Source: Flavipsychrobacter sp.
Lineage (GTDB): Bacteria > Bacteroidota > Bacteroidia > Chitinophagales > Chitinophagaceae
Reading direction: 5' to 3'
Assembly: GCA_021155965.1 (NCBI GenBank)
Contig: JAJNBJ010000012.1
Location: 39,157-103,156, forward strand
Length of the DNA: 64,000 nt
The translations under genes and the position numbers were made by a program. The notes under the pieces were generated by a model, which did no database searches, had not been told where the DNA came from, and saw only the letters and a program-made list of their open reading frames with translations. Shown here piece after piece: positions 43,765 to 53,144 of this stretch (positions within the stretch are counted from its first letter, which is position 1; each line of letters starts with the position of its first letter).

Positions 43765-44762
43765 TGCCGGTAACGTTAACGCCTTCAGCCCCTGCTAAGA
43801 AAAAGTACTATGGCCCCCGCGACAGTGCCAAAAGCCAAAAATTTAAAAACTTTATAGTACCTATGACCGCAAAGCTGCACGATGAGCCTTTTAACAGCCC
43901 CGAATGGATATTCGAAATAAAATGGGATGGTTACAGGGCGATAGCGGAAACCGGCAAGAACAGGCGGTTGTACTCCCGCAATGGTTTGTCGTTCGAGGAG
44001 CATTTTCCCATTATTTATGATGAGCTGAAGAAGATAAAGAAGAATGTGGTAATAGACGGGGAGATAGTAGCATTGGACAGCAAAGGAAGGCCACAGTTCC
44101 AGCTAATACAACAATATGCACAAACGCACGATGTACCGCTATGCTACTACGTTTTTGACTGCCTGTATATAAATGGAAAGTCGGTAAAGGATAAACCGCT
44201 GCTGGAAAGAAAGCAATTGCTGAAAGAGTTGTTACCAGAGAGTGACCTTATCCTTTATTGCGACCATATAGAACAACAGGGAAAAAAGTTCTTTGCTGCT
44301 GTTGGCAAAAAAGGACTGGAAGGCATGATAGCTAAACGGGCAGATAGTATTTACAGAGAGAATTTTCGTTCATCAGAATGGCTGAAGGTGAAACATGTGC
44401 TTACTGAAGAAGCCGTAATAGCAGGTTATACACAGTCGCGTGGCAGCAGAAAATATTTTGGGGCGCTTGTGTTAGGAATCTATAAAAAAGGTAAGTTCAT
44501 TTATATTGGCCATACGGGCACGGGCTTCACCCATGCTACTTTGAAAGAAGTATATGAACAGTTGCAACCTCTAAAAACAGAGCGGTCGCCCTTCGATACA
44601 GATGTGCCTGTGAATATGCCAGTGACCTGGGTAAAACCTAAGCTGGTGTGCAACCTCAAGTACACCGAAGTAACAGAAGGCGGGCAGAGAAGGCACCCGG
44701 TATTCCTGGGGTTGCGTATTGACAAAGCAGCAAAAGATGTGCACGAGGAGTTGATAAGTTAA
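43764..44762 (+). CDS. ligD: LigD ATP-dependent DNA ligase domain as a stand-alone protein
   Basis: 332 residues from the ATG at 43764 (a GTG one codon earlier is possible). Motif I EIKWDGYRAI carries the adenylated Lys53, followed by YSRNGLSFEEHFP, motif III-like VIDGEIVALD, motif IV EGMIAKRADS and motif V EWLKVKH. The OB-fold part ends the protein (GFTHATLKEVYEQL, KLVCNLKYTEVTEGG). It seals nicks and NHEJ ends. It corresponds to the central domain of a canonical LigD, lacking both flanking domains, which are encoded by its neighbours. Confidence 0.94.
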   Translation: MPVTLTPSAPAKKKYYGPRDSAKSQKFKNFIVPMTAKLHDEPFNSPEWIFEIKWDGYRAIAETGKNRRLYSRNGLSFEEHFPIIYDELKKIKKNVVIDGEIVALDSKGRPQFQLIQQYAQTHDVPLCYYVFDCLYINGKSVKDKPLLERKQLLKELLPESDLILYCDHIEQQGKKFFAAVGKKGLEGMIAKRADSIYRENFRSSEWLKVKHVLTEEAVIAGYTQSRGSRKYFGALVLGIYKKGKFIYIGHTGTGFTHATLKEVYEQLQPLKTERSPFDTDVPVNMPVTWVKPKLVCNLKYTEVTEGGQRRHPVFLGLRIDKAAKDVHEELIS

Positions 44763-44794
44763 CAAGTAGATAGGTTAATAGGTAAACTTGGGGT

Positions 44795-45700
44795 ATGGAT
44801 ATCACAAAGACTATAAACGGTAAGAAGCTAACGTTCTCCAACCTGGACAAGATATACTGGCCGGAGGAAGGATACACAAAGGAGGATGTAATTGACTATT
44901 ACAACGCCATATACCCCCACATCATCAAATACATGAAAGACCGCCCTGAATCCCTGTACCGCACCCCCAACGGTATTAAGGAGAAAGGCTTCTTTCATAA
45001 AGATGCCGGATTGGCTGCACCCAAATGGGTGAAATACCTGCCACTGTATTCTGAAAGTGCAGAAAAAGAGATCAACTATATTATTTGCAACGACAAACCC
45101 ACCCTGCTCTACCTCGCCAACCTGGGGTGCATAGAAATGAACCCCTGGAACTCCACCATACATGACCTTGACAAACCCGATTACTTTGTACTGGACCTTG
45201 ACCCATCAGAAAAAAATACCTTTCAGCAAGTGATAGAAACAGCGCGGGTAATTAAGGAGATACTGGACAAAGCAGGTGCAACCTCTTACCCTAAAACATC
45301 CGGCGCTACCGGCATACATATATACGTGCCACTTGGCGCCAGGTATTCTTATGAACAGGCAAAAGACTTTGCCCATCTTATAGCCATGCGCACACAGGAG
45401 CTACTGCCAGAGTTCACCAGCCTTGAACGTTCGCTAAGCAAAAGGGGCAAGAACAAAATATACATAGACTACCTGCAAAATCGCAAGGGGCAAACGCTAT
45501 CCTGTGCCTATAGCCTGCGCCCAAAGCCCGGCGCACCTGTGAGTACCCCTCTTGAATGGAAAGAAGTAAAAAAAGGGTTGGAACCCACCGATTTTACATT
45601 TGAGAACATCCTGAAAAGAATAGAAAAGAAGGGCGACCTCTTTAAAGGTACACTGCTAAAAGGTATAGATATGCTGAAGTGCATCAACCGGCTTTCCTGA
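44795..45700 (+). CDS. LigD polymerase (primase-like) domain as a stand-alone protein
   Basis: 301 residues of the archaeo-eukaryotic primase superfamily. Catalytic Asp134 and Asp136 are in DYFVLDLDPSEK, the SGATGIHIYVPL segment (Ser169, His175) binds nucleotide, and the third Asp is in IYIDYLQN (D225). It adds ribo- or deoxyribonucleotides for gap filling during NHEJ. It starts 32 bp after the ligase gene, in a spacer rich in TAGGTTA-like repeats. With Ku, PE and ligase it makes a complete but fully split LigD set. Confidence 0.93.
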   Translation: MDITKTINGKKLTFSNLDKIYWPEEGYTKEDVIDYYNAIYPHIIKYMKDRPESLYRTPNGIKEKGFFHKDAGLAAPKWVKYLPLYSESAEKEINYIICNDKPTLLYLANLGCIEMNPWNSTIHDLDKPDYFVLDLDPSEKNTFQQVIETARVIKEILDKAGATSYPKTSGATGIHIYVPLGARYSYEQAKDFAHLIAMRTQELLPEFTSLERSLSKRGKNKIYIDYLQNRKGQTLSCAYSLRPKPGAPVSTPLEWKEVKKGLEPTDFTFENILKRIEKKGDLFKGTLLKGIDMLKCINRLS

Positions 45701-45702
45701 AA

Positions 45703-46443
45703 CTACAGCATGATCAGTGACAAGCCATAATCCGCACACAAAATAAGGATGCAACTCACCACCACGGCCGTGGTAGATGCCTTGCCTATCTCCAGCGCAC
45801 CTCCTTTCACATAATAACCATAGTATGACGGAATGATGGAAATGATGAGCGCAAAAACGAAAGACTTCATCATAGCAAAGAACAGGTTGTAGGGCATGAA
45901 ATCTGCTGTAAGGCCTGAGATAAACTGCTGTTTGCTTAATATATCTGAGAAGATGCCAGCAAGGTAGCCCCCCCATATGGCTATAGCTATCGAAATGATG
46001 ATGAGCAAAGGTATCATGATCATCGCAGCAACGATCTTAGGCAGTAACAGGTAGGATTTGGTGTTGATGCCCATTATCTCCAAAGCATCTATCTGCTCGC
46101 TCACACGCATATTGCCCAGCTCTGATGCTATTTTGGAACCAACCACCCCTGCCAGTACAATGCAAACAACCGTAGGGCACAGCTCGAGTATGGACGAATC
46201 GCGCACCAGCGTTGCTATTACTGTTTTAGGTACCAGCGGACTTATCAACTGGTAAGAAAGCTGTATAGTAAGCACCATACCCAGGAATATGGAGATAATG
46301 AGCACAATGGGCAATGAGCGGATACCAATATCATTGCATTGCTCCATGAACTCCTTCCAGTATACCCTGCCATTCTCAGGCCGGGTAAACCCGCCCCCTA
46401 TCATCAGCACCAGCTTACCGAAGCTTTCAAAAAAGAATTTCAT
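45703..46443 (-). CDS. mlaE: MlaE/YrbE-type ABC transporter permease
   Basis: 246 residues from the ATG at 46443; a start 15 codons upstream is possible, but a TACATTTG box lies between the two. Five or six membrane segments are visible. Family landmarks are SLPIVLIISIFLGMVLTIQ, the EL.P.V.....AGxxGSxxAxELGxM pattern (LELCPTVVCIVLAGVVGS, then ASELGNM), EQIDALEIMGIN and a late YYGYYVKGGALEIGKA. MlaE permeases move phospholipids between membranes with an ATPase (MlaF) and an MCE protein. The partner genes are not next to it in the window; its 3' end nearly abuts the convergent LigD polymerase gene (2 bp). Confidence 0.88.
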   Translation of the reverse strand: MKFFFESFGKLVLMIGGGFTRPENGRVYWKEFMEQCNDIGIRSLPIVLIISIFLGMVLTIQLSYQLISPLVPKTVIATLVRDSSILELCPTVVCIVLAGVVGSKIASELGNMRVSEQIDALEIMGINTKSYLLLPKIVAAMIMIPLLIIISIAIAIWGGYLAGIFSDILSKQQFISGLTADFMPYNLFFAMMKSFVFALIISIIPSYYGYYVKGGALEIGKASTTAVVVSCILILCADYGLSLIML

Positions 46444-46449
46444 CGCCTG

Positions 46450-46457
46450 CAAATGTA
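46450..46457 (-). promoter_or_regulatory. Candidate -7 box for the MlaE-type permease
   Basis: TACATTTG on the minus strand fits TAnnTTTG and lies 6 bp from the ATG at 46443. Spacing to a -33 TTG (28 bp) is too long, so this is weak. Confidence 0.3.
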
Positions 46458-46624
46458 TTGAAAAGTTCTGCGCAGCATACTTAAACAACTTCCTCCCGTT
46501 AAATGACAGTTAAAAATACCGTTATTTAACGGTTTTATTTCTATTTCTTTTTTTAGATATTTGTTGCATTAAGAATAGTTGCAACAAAAAGGAAAGCAGA
46601 GTGTAACAAATAAAAACTCATTTT

Positions 46625-48265
46625 ATGTCTGATAACCCGGTTTTAAACGTAGTAATAGGCCTAGTCTTTATCTTTCTGATATACAGCCTGTTTGCTACAG
46701 CAATGCAGGAAGCTATAGCCAACATGCTGCAACGCAGGGCCAATATGCTGCAGTATGGTATTAAGGTGATGCTCACCAAAACCGTGAACAATAATAACCT
46801 GGGTAAGTTCGGGCTAATCTGGTATTACCTTAAAAAGGCGCTGCAGGAATGGGGAGACAATATGAAGTCGCTTATTACAAAACGGCCCACCCGCACAATG
46901 CATGACCAGTTTTACAATCATCCCATAATTAAGAATTATGGGCAAAATTCATGGTTCAGCAAGCCTTCTTATATAGGCGCGAGCAATTTTTCAACAGTGC
47001 TTATTGATACTATAAAAAACATTGATAAGAAGAACCTGACTGTAGCTGCTGATTTCAAAATGCTAAAAGACGTACTCGACCAGTTCAGTACTGACGTAAG
47101 ATTGAGAATTCCAAATGCATTAAACAAGTCTGATACAGAGAAAAAAGTGGGCATAATATATGCAGATGCGGATAAGCCGAAAATCAATGAACCGGTATAC
47201 AAAGACGACAATTATACCTATGAGGATACTGGCACTTTGGCCTATACCCCGGATATTATAAGAATTTATGGCGATCCACAAGGGGATACTACAATACTAG
47301 CTAAATCTTCAAGGAAAGAGGATTACAAAAACGAAAATCTGCGTTTTATTGATAAAGAAACCCTGCAAATACTTACGTATCACATGAACGAAGCAGGGGG
47401 TGACATTGATGTCTTCAGAAGCAGGCTGGAAAAGTGGTACAACGACACCATGGACCGGGTTACTGGCTGGTACAAAAAGAATACACATTACTGGCTTTTT
47501 GCTATTGGCTTGTTCCTGGCCTTTAACCTAAACATTGATACCATCGAGATCAGTAACCACTTGTCGAAAAACAAAGCGGCGGCAGAACAATTAGCGAAAA
47601 TGGGAGAAGCAGCTGTGGCATCTGATAAAGAAAGTACTTATAGTTTAAAGGACTCTGTTACAAGAGCTGCACTGGACTCAATAAGAAAAGACATGCAGCA
47701 GGTAAATACTTTGCTTGGCCTTGGCTGGAAAGACTATGGCCGAACTGATCCGAATTTCATCAAATACCTGCGGCAAAAAAAATGGGGAAAATGGTATACG
47801 CTGGGGATACCAACGTGCTGGGACAAAACTTTGCAGGATAGATTTCCTGTAAGTCCGCACACAATAGATTCGATAAACAATATGGTTAGAGCGGAAATTA
47901 ACCTGCTGGAAAAAACGTGGCAAACTGATACCGCAAAACTCAGGTCTTCGCGAACAAAAAGCGACACTGTAAAAACTATGCAGGACTCAATACTATTTTT
48001 TACTGCACAGGCTGACAGCTCCTCGAAAAAGGACTCATTATACCTCCTTGCGTTTTACGACACTGTAGCGCAAGATCATCATGTGCACATCCGGGAAACA
48101 TATATATGCTCTAAAACCTTTTGGAAACAAAAGCTCTTCGGCTTCTTTATCACTGCAATTGCAATTGGCCTCGGCGCCCCGTTCTGGTACGACCTGCTCA
48201 ATAAACTGGTCAGCATAAAATCTGCCGGCAAAATACCTGATGGAAAAAAGAAAGAAACAACCTAA
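46625..48265 (+). CDS. Unknown inner-membrane protein, first gene of a three-gene locus
   Basis: 546 residues, no named family. A membrane segment lies at about 5-27 (VLNVVIGLVFIFLIYSLFATAMQ), a second at about 285-303 (WLFAIGLFLAFNLN), preceded by a striking RLEKWYNDTMDRVTGWYKK stretch, and a third near the C-terminus (FFITAIAIGLGAPFWYDLLNKL), with a basic end. The parts between are hydrophilic, probably cytoplasmic (30-280) and periplasmic (310-500). From memory, proteins with this layout, ending GAPFW[FY]DLLNK, occur in many phyla without assigned function. It is followed by two unknown genes on the same strand. No catalytic motif is visible. Confidence 0.75.
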   Translation: MSDNPVLNVVIGLVFIFLIYSLFATAMQEAIANMLQRRANMLQYGIKVMLTKTVNNNNLGKFGLIWYYLKKALQEWGDNMKSLITKRPTRTMHDQFYNHPIIKNYGQNSWFSKPSYIGASNFSTVLIDTIKNIDKKNLTVAADFKMLKDVLDQFSTDVRLRIPNALNKSDTEKKVGIIYADADKPKINEPVYKDDNYTYEDTGTLAYTPDIIRIYGDPQGDTTILAKSSRKEDYKNENLRFIDKETLQILTYHMNEAGGDIDVFRSRLEKWYNDTMDRVTGWYKKNTHYWLFAIGLFLAFNLNIDTIEISNHLSKNKAAAEQLAKMGEAAVASDKESTYSLKDSVTRAALDSIRKDMQQVNTLLGLGWKDYGRTDPNFIKYLRQKKWGKWYTLGIPTCWDKTLQDRFPVSPHTIDSINNMVRAEINLLEKTWQTDTAKLRSSRTKSDTVKTMQDSILFFTAQADSSSKKDSLYLLAFYDTVAQDHHVHIRETYICSKTFWKQKLFGFFITAIAIGLGAPFWYDLLNKLVSIKSAGKIPDGKKKETT

Positions 48266-48323
48266 AAAAAACATAAACCGGGAACGCCGAAAACGGATTT
48301 AGAGTAGGCAAAAAAAAATAAAC

Positions 48324-48671
48324 ATGCCAACAAGAATACAAACCAATGACTCAAACGATTCAATCGTTTTATCCTTTGAATGCAAAGGCGGCCACAAATC
48401 AGGTACGGCAATTACACTAAATCATATTCCACTACCATCACATTCTGACGATTTCCAAGTTGTATTAGGCACTAACAAGGGGCTTAAAGGGAATACACTT
48501 ATAGTGACTACATCTGTATTGAAAACATCGTTAGAGCCAAAAGCTACATTGACTTATTCAATAACCGGAACAGGTACACCCAATATCTCAGCGTCTACAT
48601 CAGGATTTGACGAGGATGATGACGAGGATAACAATGTTCTCACTAAAATGATAATCTATAAATTTATATAG
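48324..48671 (+). CDS. Unknown small beta-rich protein with an acidic patch
   Basis: 115 residues, no signal peptide and no family recognised. The first 90 residues alternate strands and turns (IVLSFECKGG, FQVVLGTNKG, TLIVTTSVL, ATLTYSITGTG), consistent with a small beta-sandwich. Residues about 98-105 are DEDDDED, which could bind calcium or a basic partner. It ends LTKMIIYKFI. It starts 58 bp after the membrane-protein gene and its stop lies 1 bp before the next gene, so it is translationally linked to the third gene. Confidence 0.6.
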   Translation: MPTRIQTNDSNDSIVLSFECKGGHKSGTAITLNHIPLPSHSDDFQVVLGTNKGLKGNTLIVTTSVLKTSLEPKATLTYSITGTGTPNISASTSGFDEDDDEDNNVLTKMIIYKFI

Positions 48672-48672
48672 C

Positions 48673-49851
48673 ATGAACAACTACTTTAAATACTGTCTAT
48701 TTTTGACAATCATCCTTTGTGAGAATTTATTTGCTCAAAACGATATCAAAATCGACCAACTACAGACTCCTTCATCTCCTGCATTCACCTTATTAGATTT
48801 AAATCCGGAGAATGTGGAGCGCCCTAAAAATCCAACAGATTTTGCAGTAGCCTTAGCAAACGCTACTAAAAACTTCTCAGTGATTCCCAATAGCTATGCG
48901 GTTGAAATGGCTCCATTTTGGGTTATGGGAGGTGGAAAAAGTATTTCTTATAAACAATTTATTGATCACAAAAATGGCTGGCAAAATATTCTTCAAACTG
49001 CAGTCCTTTCCGCAGCGACAACAACAAGCAAGTCCGCTATTGATTCATCAGACTTTAACCAAGTTTCAGTGGGTTTGAAGTTTTCATTTGTACGGGGAAA
49101 GGTGGGAAAGGAATGGAAAAAATGGGATGATTCAGCATCATATTATTTGATAAAAAATGCTGAGGCAATTAATAAAATAGTTGATTCACTAATATTTGTT
49201 GATAGCGCATTGGGGAGAAAAGAAAAAGATGACAATGAATATCTCAAGGAAGCCACTAAAATATATAAAAATTCTGCTTTAAAATCAGTTTTAAATGACT
49301 TAGCATCCAAGACTGATTTTAAACGGTATGGCTGGAAATTAGATTTTGCTGTAGGCTCTGTGCTTGATTACCCTAACAACACTTTCCAAACATGTTATGT
49401 ATCTAAAGTGGGGGCGTGGCTCACTGGAGGAATTGAAAAAGAAGATGGCATTAATTTTTTAGGAGTTGTACGTTATACACAGAACGTATACCGCAAGGTA
49501 TTAAATGACAATGCTATTGTGGCAAATAATATTACTGTGGGCAATATCGACTATGGAGTCCGTGTTTATAAGGACTTAACAGAAAAATTCACTTTGTCAC
49601 TCGAATATGTCGCACGTGCATACTTTTATAATTCCAAAAAGCTAATAGACAGTAATATAACATCGCCTAAAAATACAGACCGTTATGTTTTGTCACTTAA
49701 TTATAAAGTGGGAACAAATAAAAATATCTCATTTTCTTTAGGCAAGAATTTTGATAATTCAATTATCAAAATCAATAATTCTGATCTAATAGCAGCACTG
49801 AGCATTGGGCTAGGATTTGGGTCAAATAGACCGGCACCAAGTGCAAATTAA
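48673..49851 (+). CDS. Unknown secreted protein, probably an outer-membrane beta-barrel
   Basis: 392 residues. Signal peptide 1-21 (YFKYCLFLTIILCENLFAQ). Near the N-terminus SPAFTLLDLNPENVERPKNP is followed by VEMAPFWVMGGG. The second half has alternating amphipathic strands with aromatic ends (FLGVVRYTQNVYR, DYGVRVYKDLTEKFTLSLEYVARAYFYN, YVLSLNYKVG, ISFSLGKNF) and ends in ALSIGLGFGSN, as in small outer-membrane barrels. Codon use and base composition are more A+T-rich than in the neighbouring atp and lig genes. The SPAF...RP motif is familiar to me from uncharacterised proteins found beside the same type of inner-membrane protein. Function unknown. Confidence 0.7.
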   Translation: MNNYFKYCLFLTIILCENLFAQNDIKIDQLQTPSSPAFTLLDLNPENVERPKNPTDFAVALANATKNFSVIPNSYAVEMAPFWVMGGGKSISYKQFIDHKNGWQNILQTAVLSAATTTSKSAIDSSDFNQVSVGLKFSFVRGKVGKEWKKWDDSASYYLIKNAEAINKIVDSLIFVDSALGRKEKDDNEYLKEATKIYKNSALKSVLNDLASKTDFKRYGWKLDFAVGSVLDYPNNTFQTCYVSKVGAWLTGGIEKEDGINFLGVVRYTQNVYRKVLNDNAIVANNITVGNIDYGVRVYKDLTEKFTLSLEYVARAYFYNSKKLIDSNITSPKNTDRYVLSLNYKVGTNKNISFSLGKNFDNSIIKINNSDLIAALSIGLGFGSNRPAPSAN

Positions 49852-49875
49852 TTTCTATAATCTCCCCAAAAACCA

Positions 49876-49903
49876 ACAGCCCCGCTACGCGGGGCTGTTT
49901 TTA
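49876..49903. terminator. Terminator between the unknown locus and atpA
   Basis: ACAGCCCCGC (49876-49885) pairs perfectly with GCGGGGCTGT (49889-49898), loop TAC, followed by TTTTT on the plus strand. On the minus strand the tail reads TGGTTTTTGG, so it may also stop atpA transcripts. Confidence 0.8.
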
Positions 49904-49924
49904 TGTGTGCTTGCAATGTTATTA

Positions 49925-51505
49925 TTAGTTCTTGAACTGTGGTATCAGCTCTTGTGCCAGTTTCACCATTTTCTCGATGCCATTCTCAGGAAGGTTACCT
50001 TTTTTGAACTCTTTCAGCACGTCCGGTAACTTGTTTTCCATCTGTAAAAGGAACATTTCTTCAAATGCCTTTACGTTCTTCACCGGCACTTCGCGGATCA
50101 GGTTGTTCGTACCGAGGTACACCATCGCCACCTGCTTTTCAACCGGGTATGGATTGTATTGTAATTGTTTCAGGATCTCCACGTTACGGCTGCCTTTATC
50201 GATAACGTTCTTGGTAGCAGCATCAAGGTCACCACCGAATTTAGAGAAGGCTTCCATCTCGCGGTAGAGGGCTTGGTCAAGTTTTAGGGTACCTGCTACT
50301 TTCTTCATCGACTTGATCTGTGCGTTACCACCCACGCGGCTCACTGAGATACCCACGTTGATAGCAGGCCGGATACCGGCGTTGAACAGGTTCGACTCAA
50401 GGAATATCTGTCCATCGGTGATCGAGATCACATTCGTTGGGATATATGCTGATACGTCGCCCGCCTGTGTTTCGATGATCGGTAACGCTGTCAGCGAACC
50501 ACCACCTTTTACCAGGTGCCTGATGCTCTCAGGAAGGTCGTTCATTTTCTTAGCCACGTCATCGTTGCCGATAACTTTAGCCGCACGCTCCAGCAAGCGG
50601 CTGTGCAGGTAGAATACGTCACCCGGATAAGCCTCACGGCCCGGGGGGCGGCGCAGCAGCAGGGATACCTCACGGTATGCCACAGCCTGCTTGGAAAGAT
50701 CGTCATACACAACCAGCGCCGGACGGCCTGTATCGCGGAAGAACTCCCCGATAGCCGCACCCGCGAACGGTGCGTAGAACTGCAGTGGTGCAGGGTCAGA
50801 AGCCGATGCGTTAACTATGGTAGTGTATGCCATAGCGCCTGCATCTTCCAGCACCTTCATCACACCGGCAACGGTAGATGCTTTTTGCCCGATAGCTACA
50901 TATATACAGTAAACGGTCTTGCCTGCATCATAAAACTCTTTCTGGTTGATGATAGTATCTATACAGATAGCGGTCTTACCTGTCTGGCGGTCACCGATCA
51001 CCAGCTCACGCTGCCCGCGGCCAACCGGGATCATCGCGTCTATCGCTTTGATACCAGTCTGCAGTGGTTCTTTCACCGGCTCACGGAAGATAACGCCCGG
51101 CGCTTTACGCTCCAGCGGCATCTCGTACAGTTCGCCTTTCAGCGGGCCTTTACCGTCTATCGGCTCACCCAGTGTGTTCACCACGCGGCCTGCCATGCCG
51201 TCACCTACTTTAATAGATGCGATCTGGTTAGTGCGCTTCACTTTGTCACCCTCGCGGATCTCGGTATACTCACCCATCATCACCACACCTACGTTGTCTT
51301 CTTCAAGGTTAAGTGCGATAGCTTTTACACCGTTGGAGAACTCAACGAGCTCACCCTGGCGCACGCCATTAAGCCCATATACGCGGGCAATGCCATCACC
51401 CACCTGCAATACGGTACCTACTTCTTCCAGTGTAGCCGCGCTGTCTGTCTGGCTAAGCTGTTGGCGCAATATCGCCGATATTTCATCCGGTTTAATATTA
51501 ACCAT
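49925..51505 (-). CDS. atpA: F1F0 ATP synthase subunit alpha
   Basis: 526 residues of the non-catalytic F1 alpha subunit. P-loop GDRQTGKT at 171-178, the Arg-finger region and [14 protein letters not shown] [16 protein letters not shown] later, and [20 protein letters not shown] near the end. It is the last gene of the five-gene atp group (B-E-F-H-A). atpG, which normally follows, is not here; the next feature is a terminator and a locus on the opposite strand. Confidence 0.97.
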   Translation of the reverse strand: MVNIKPDEISAILRQQLSQTDSAATLEEVGTVLQVGDGIARVYGLNGVRQGELVEFSNGVKAIALNLEEDNVGVVMMGEYTEIREGDKVKRTNQIASIKVGDGMAGRVVNTLGEPIDGKGPLKGELYEMPLERKAPGVIFREPVKEPLQTGIKAIDAMIPVGRGQRELVIGDRQTGKTAICIDTIINQKEFYDAGKTVYCIYVAIGQKASTVAGVMKVLEDAGAMAYTTIVNASASDPAPLQFYAPFAGAAIGEFFRDTGRPALVVYDDLSKQAVAYREVSLLLRRPPGREAYPGDVFYLHSRLLERAAKVIGNDDVAKKMNDLPESIRHLVKGGGSLTALPIIETQAGDVSAYIPTNVISITDGQIFLESNLFNAGIRPAINVGISVSRVGGNAQIKSMKKVAGTLKLDQALYREMEAFSKFGGDLDAATKNVIDKGSRNVEILKQLQYNPYPVEKQVAMVYLGTNNLIREVPVKNVKAFEEMFLLQMENKLPDVLKEFKKGNLPENGIEKMVKLAQELIPQFKN

Positions 51506-51547
51506 ATATAAGAATTAAAAAATTAAAAACTCAAAATTAAAATTGAA

Positions 51548-52114
51548 TTAATGTAGCCTGCTTTCGTAAGTGTGGTCTATTATTTTCGATCTTATCTCAT
51601 TCAGGCTCTTCTTTACACTCGCATCAAACAGTTGATCATCAACTTCCAGCACAAAGCCGCCTATGAGGCTTTCGTCCACACCGGTTTTCATGTTGATGGT
51701 ATCCTTAGGCATATAGGTTGCAACTTTTGCCTGTATACTTGCCTTCAAGGACTCAGCAACAGGTGTTGCGGTTGTCAGCTTCACTATCCTGATATTCCTC
51801 AGTGTATTGTACTGTGTAATAAATGCTTCCGCAATTTCAGGCAGGTTAGCTTCACGGCCCTTGGTCGCCAGCAGTTTAATAAAGGCATACGAAAGCTCAT
51901 TAACGTTCCTTCCCTTCAGTATTTCGTTAATAACGTTGATCTTCTTATCGCCATGTATAACCGGGCTGCGCAACATCACCTCAAAATCACGGCTCTGAGC
52001 GCATATCTCGTTCAGCAACTGCATATCGCTCAGCACTGCGTCTACGCTGTTTCTTTCTACAGCCAGATCCAGCAGTGATTTCGCATATCGTGTTGCAAGA
52101 CGTGGATTGTGCAT
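51548..52114 (-). CDS. atpH: F1F0 ATP synthase subunit delta
   Basis: 188 residues. The N-terminal helical domain starts NPRLATRYAKSLLDLAVE, typical of OSCP/delta, and the C-terminal region has VKLTTATPVAE and the family signature DESLIGGFVLEVDDQLFDASVKKSLNEIR. It joins F1 to the peripheral stalk. It is separated from atpF by an A+T spacer of TTTGAAAA repeats and from atpA by 42 bp. Confidence 0.94.
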   Translation of the reverse strand: MHNPRLATRYAKSLLDLAVERNSVDAVLSDMQLLNEICAQSRDFEVMLRSPVIHGDKKINVINEILKGRNVNELSYAFIKLLATKGREANLPEIAEAFITQYNTLRNIRIVKLTTATPVAESLKASIQAKVATYMPKDTINMKTGVDESLIGGFVLEVDDQLFDASVKKSLNEIRSKIIDHTYESRLH

Positions 52115-52130
52115 TGTTCTAATTAGTTGA

Positions 52131-52177
52131 TTTGAAAATTTGAAAATTTGAAAATTGCATTCTCAAATTTTCAAATT
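52131..52177. repeat. TTTGAAAA micro-repeat with inverted copy between atpF and atpH
   Basis: TTTGAAAA occurs three times in tandem and is then mirrored by CTCAAATTTTCAAATTC, giving a long A+T hairpin. Comparable but different micro-repeats fill the atpA/atpH (AATTAAAAA) and atpE/atpF (GTTAATTGGTTGA) junctions. Confidence 0.6.
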
Positions 52178-52191
52178 CCCACAGTTTCAAA

Positions 52192-52686
52192 TTAATTCAG
52201 TTTAATATCTTCAGCAAGCATTTTCATATAGTTCTCCTGCCCGTCAGCACCTGCCAGTTGTTTACGTAATATCTTTTCCGCAACATTAAGCGCCAGGCTC
52301 CCTATTTCATTCTTCACTTCTGTGAGGGCAGCCATTTTCTGCTGCTGTATCTGTACCTGCGCATCAGATACTATCTTGTTAGCTTCAGTCTTCGCTTGTT
52401 CTTTTGCTTCGTTAATGATGCGCTCCTTCATATCTTTCGCTTCTTTCAGCATTTGCGAACGCTCTTCACGCGCCTGCGCCAGCAATTTCTCATTTTCAGA
52501 TTTCAGCTGGCTCATTTCTGCTTTTACGCGCTCAGCCGTAGCTATAGAATCAGCTATGCCTTTTTCACGTTCGCCAAGCGAATTAAGGATTGGCTTCCAT
52601 GCAAATTTGCGCAGTATAAAAAATACAGCTAAGAATGCTATCAGTGTCCAGAAGAATAAACCGAGTTCCGGGGTGAGCAGATCCAT
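52192..52686 (-). CDS. atpF: F1F0 ATP synthase subunit b
   Basis: 164 residues. One N-terminal membrane segment (about 5-26, LGLFFWTLIAFLAVFFILRK), then a long uninterrupted charged helix (about 30-145) with Ala/Glu/Lys/Gln heptads that forms the peripheral-stalk coiled coil. KPILNSLGEREKGIADSI after the membrane segment is the family signature. Only one b-type gene is present, so a b2 homodimer is expected. Confidence 0.94.
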   Translation of the reverse strand: MDLLTPELGLFFWTLIAFLAVFFILRKFAWKPILNSLGEREKGIADSIATAERVKAEMSQLKSENEKLLAQAREERSQMLKEAKDMKERIINEAKEQAKTEANKIVSDAQVQIQQQKMAALTEVKNEIGSLALNVAEKILRKQLAGADGQENYMKMLAEDIKLN

Positions 52687-52777
52687 CTTTGATCAGTTAA
52701 TTGGTTGATTAGTTAATTGGTTGAAAGGTTTGTGACCCTAAACCGTTTTTATTTTTCAGTTTTACTTTTTGATTTAA

Positions 52778-52816
52778 ATAACTGCATCCTCTGCCCTATG
52801 CGTTGGATGCAGTTAT
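52778..52816 (-). promoter_or_regulatory. Intercistronic hairpin between atpE and atpF
   Basis: ATAACTGCATCC (52778-52789) and GGATGCAGTTAT (52805-52816) form a 12-bp perfect stem with a 15-nt loop in a 150-bp spacer after atpE. The tail is TTAAATC rather than a clean U-run, so it may act as a processing or stabilising structure that raises atpE over atpF expression. Confidence 0.5.
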
Positions 52817-52836
52817 ACTCTTTGTACCTGCAGCTA

Positions 52837-53118
<282 letters not shown>

Positions 53119-53144
53119 TTATTACTATTTTAATTGTTTCACTA

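Noticed and set aside
50516..51511. 331-codon frame antisense to atpA
   Set aside because: Shadow of atpA with no coherent protein features.
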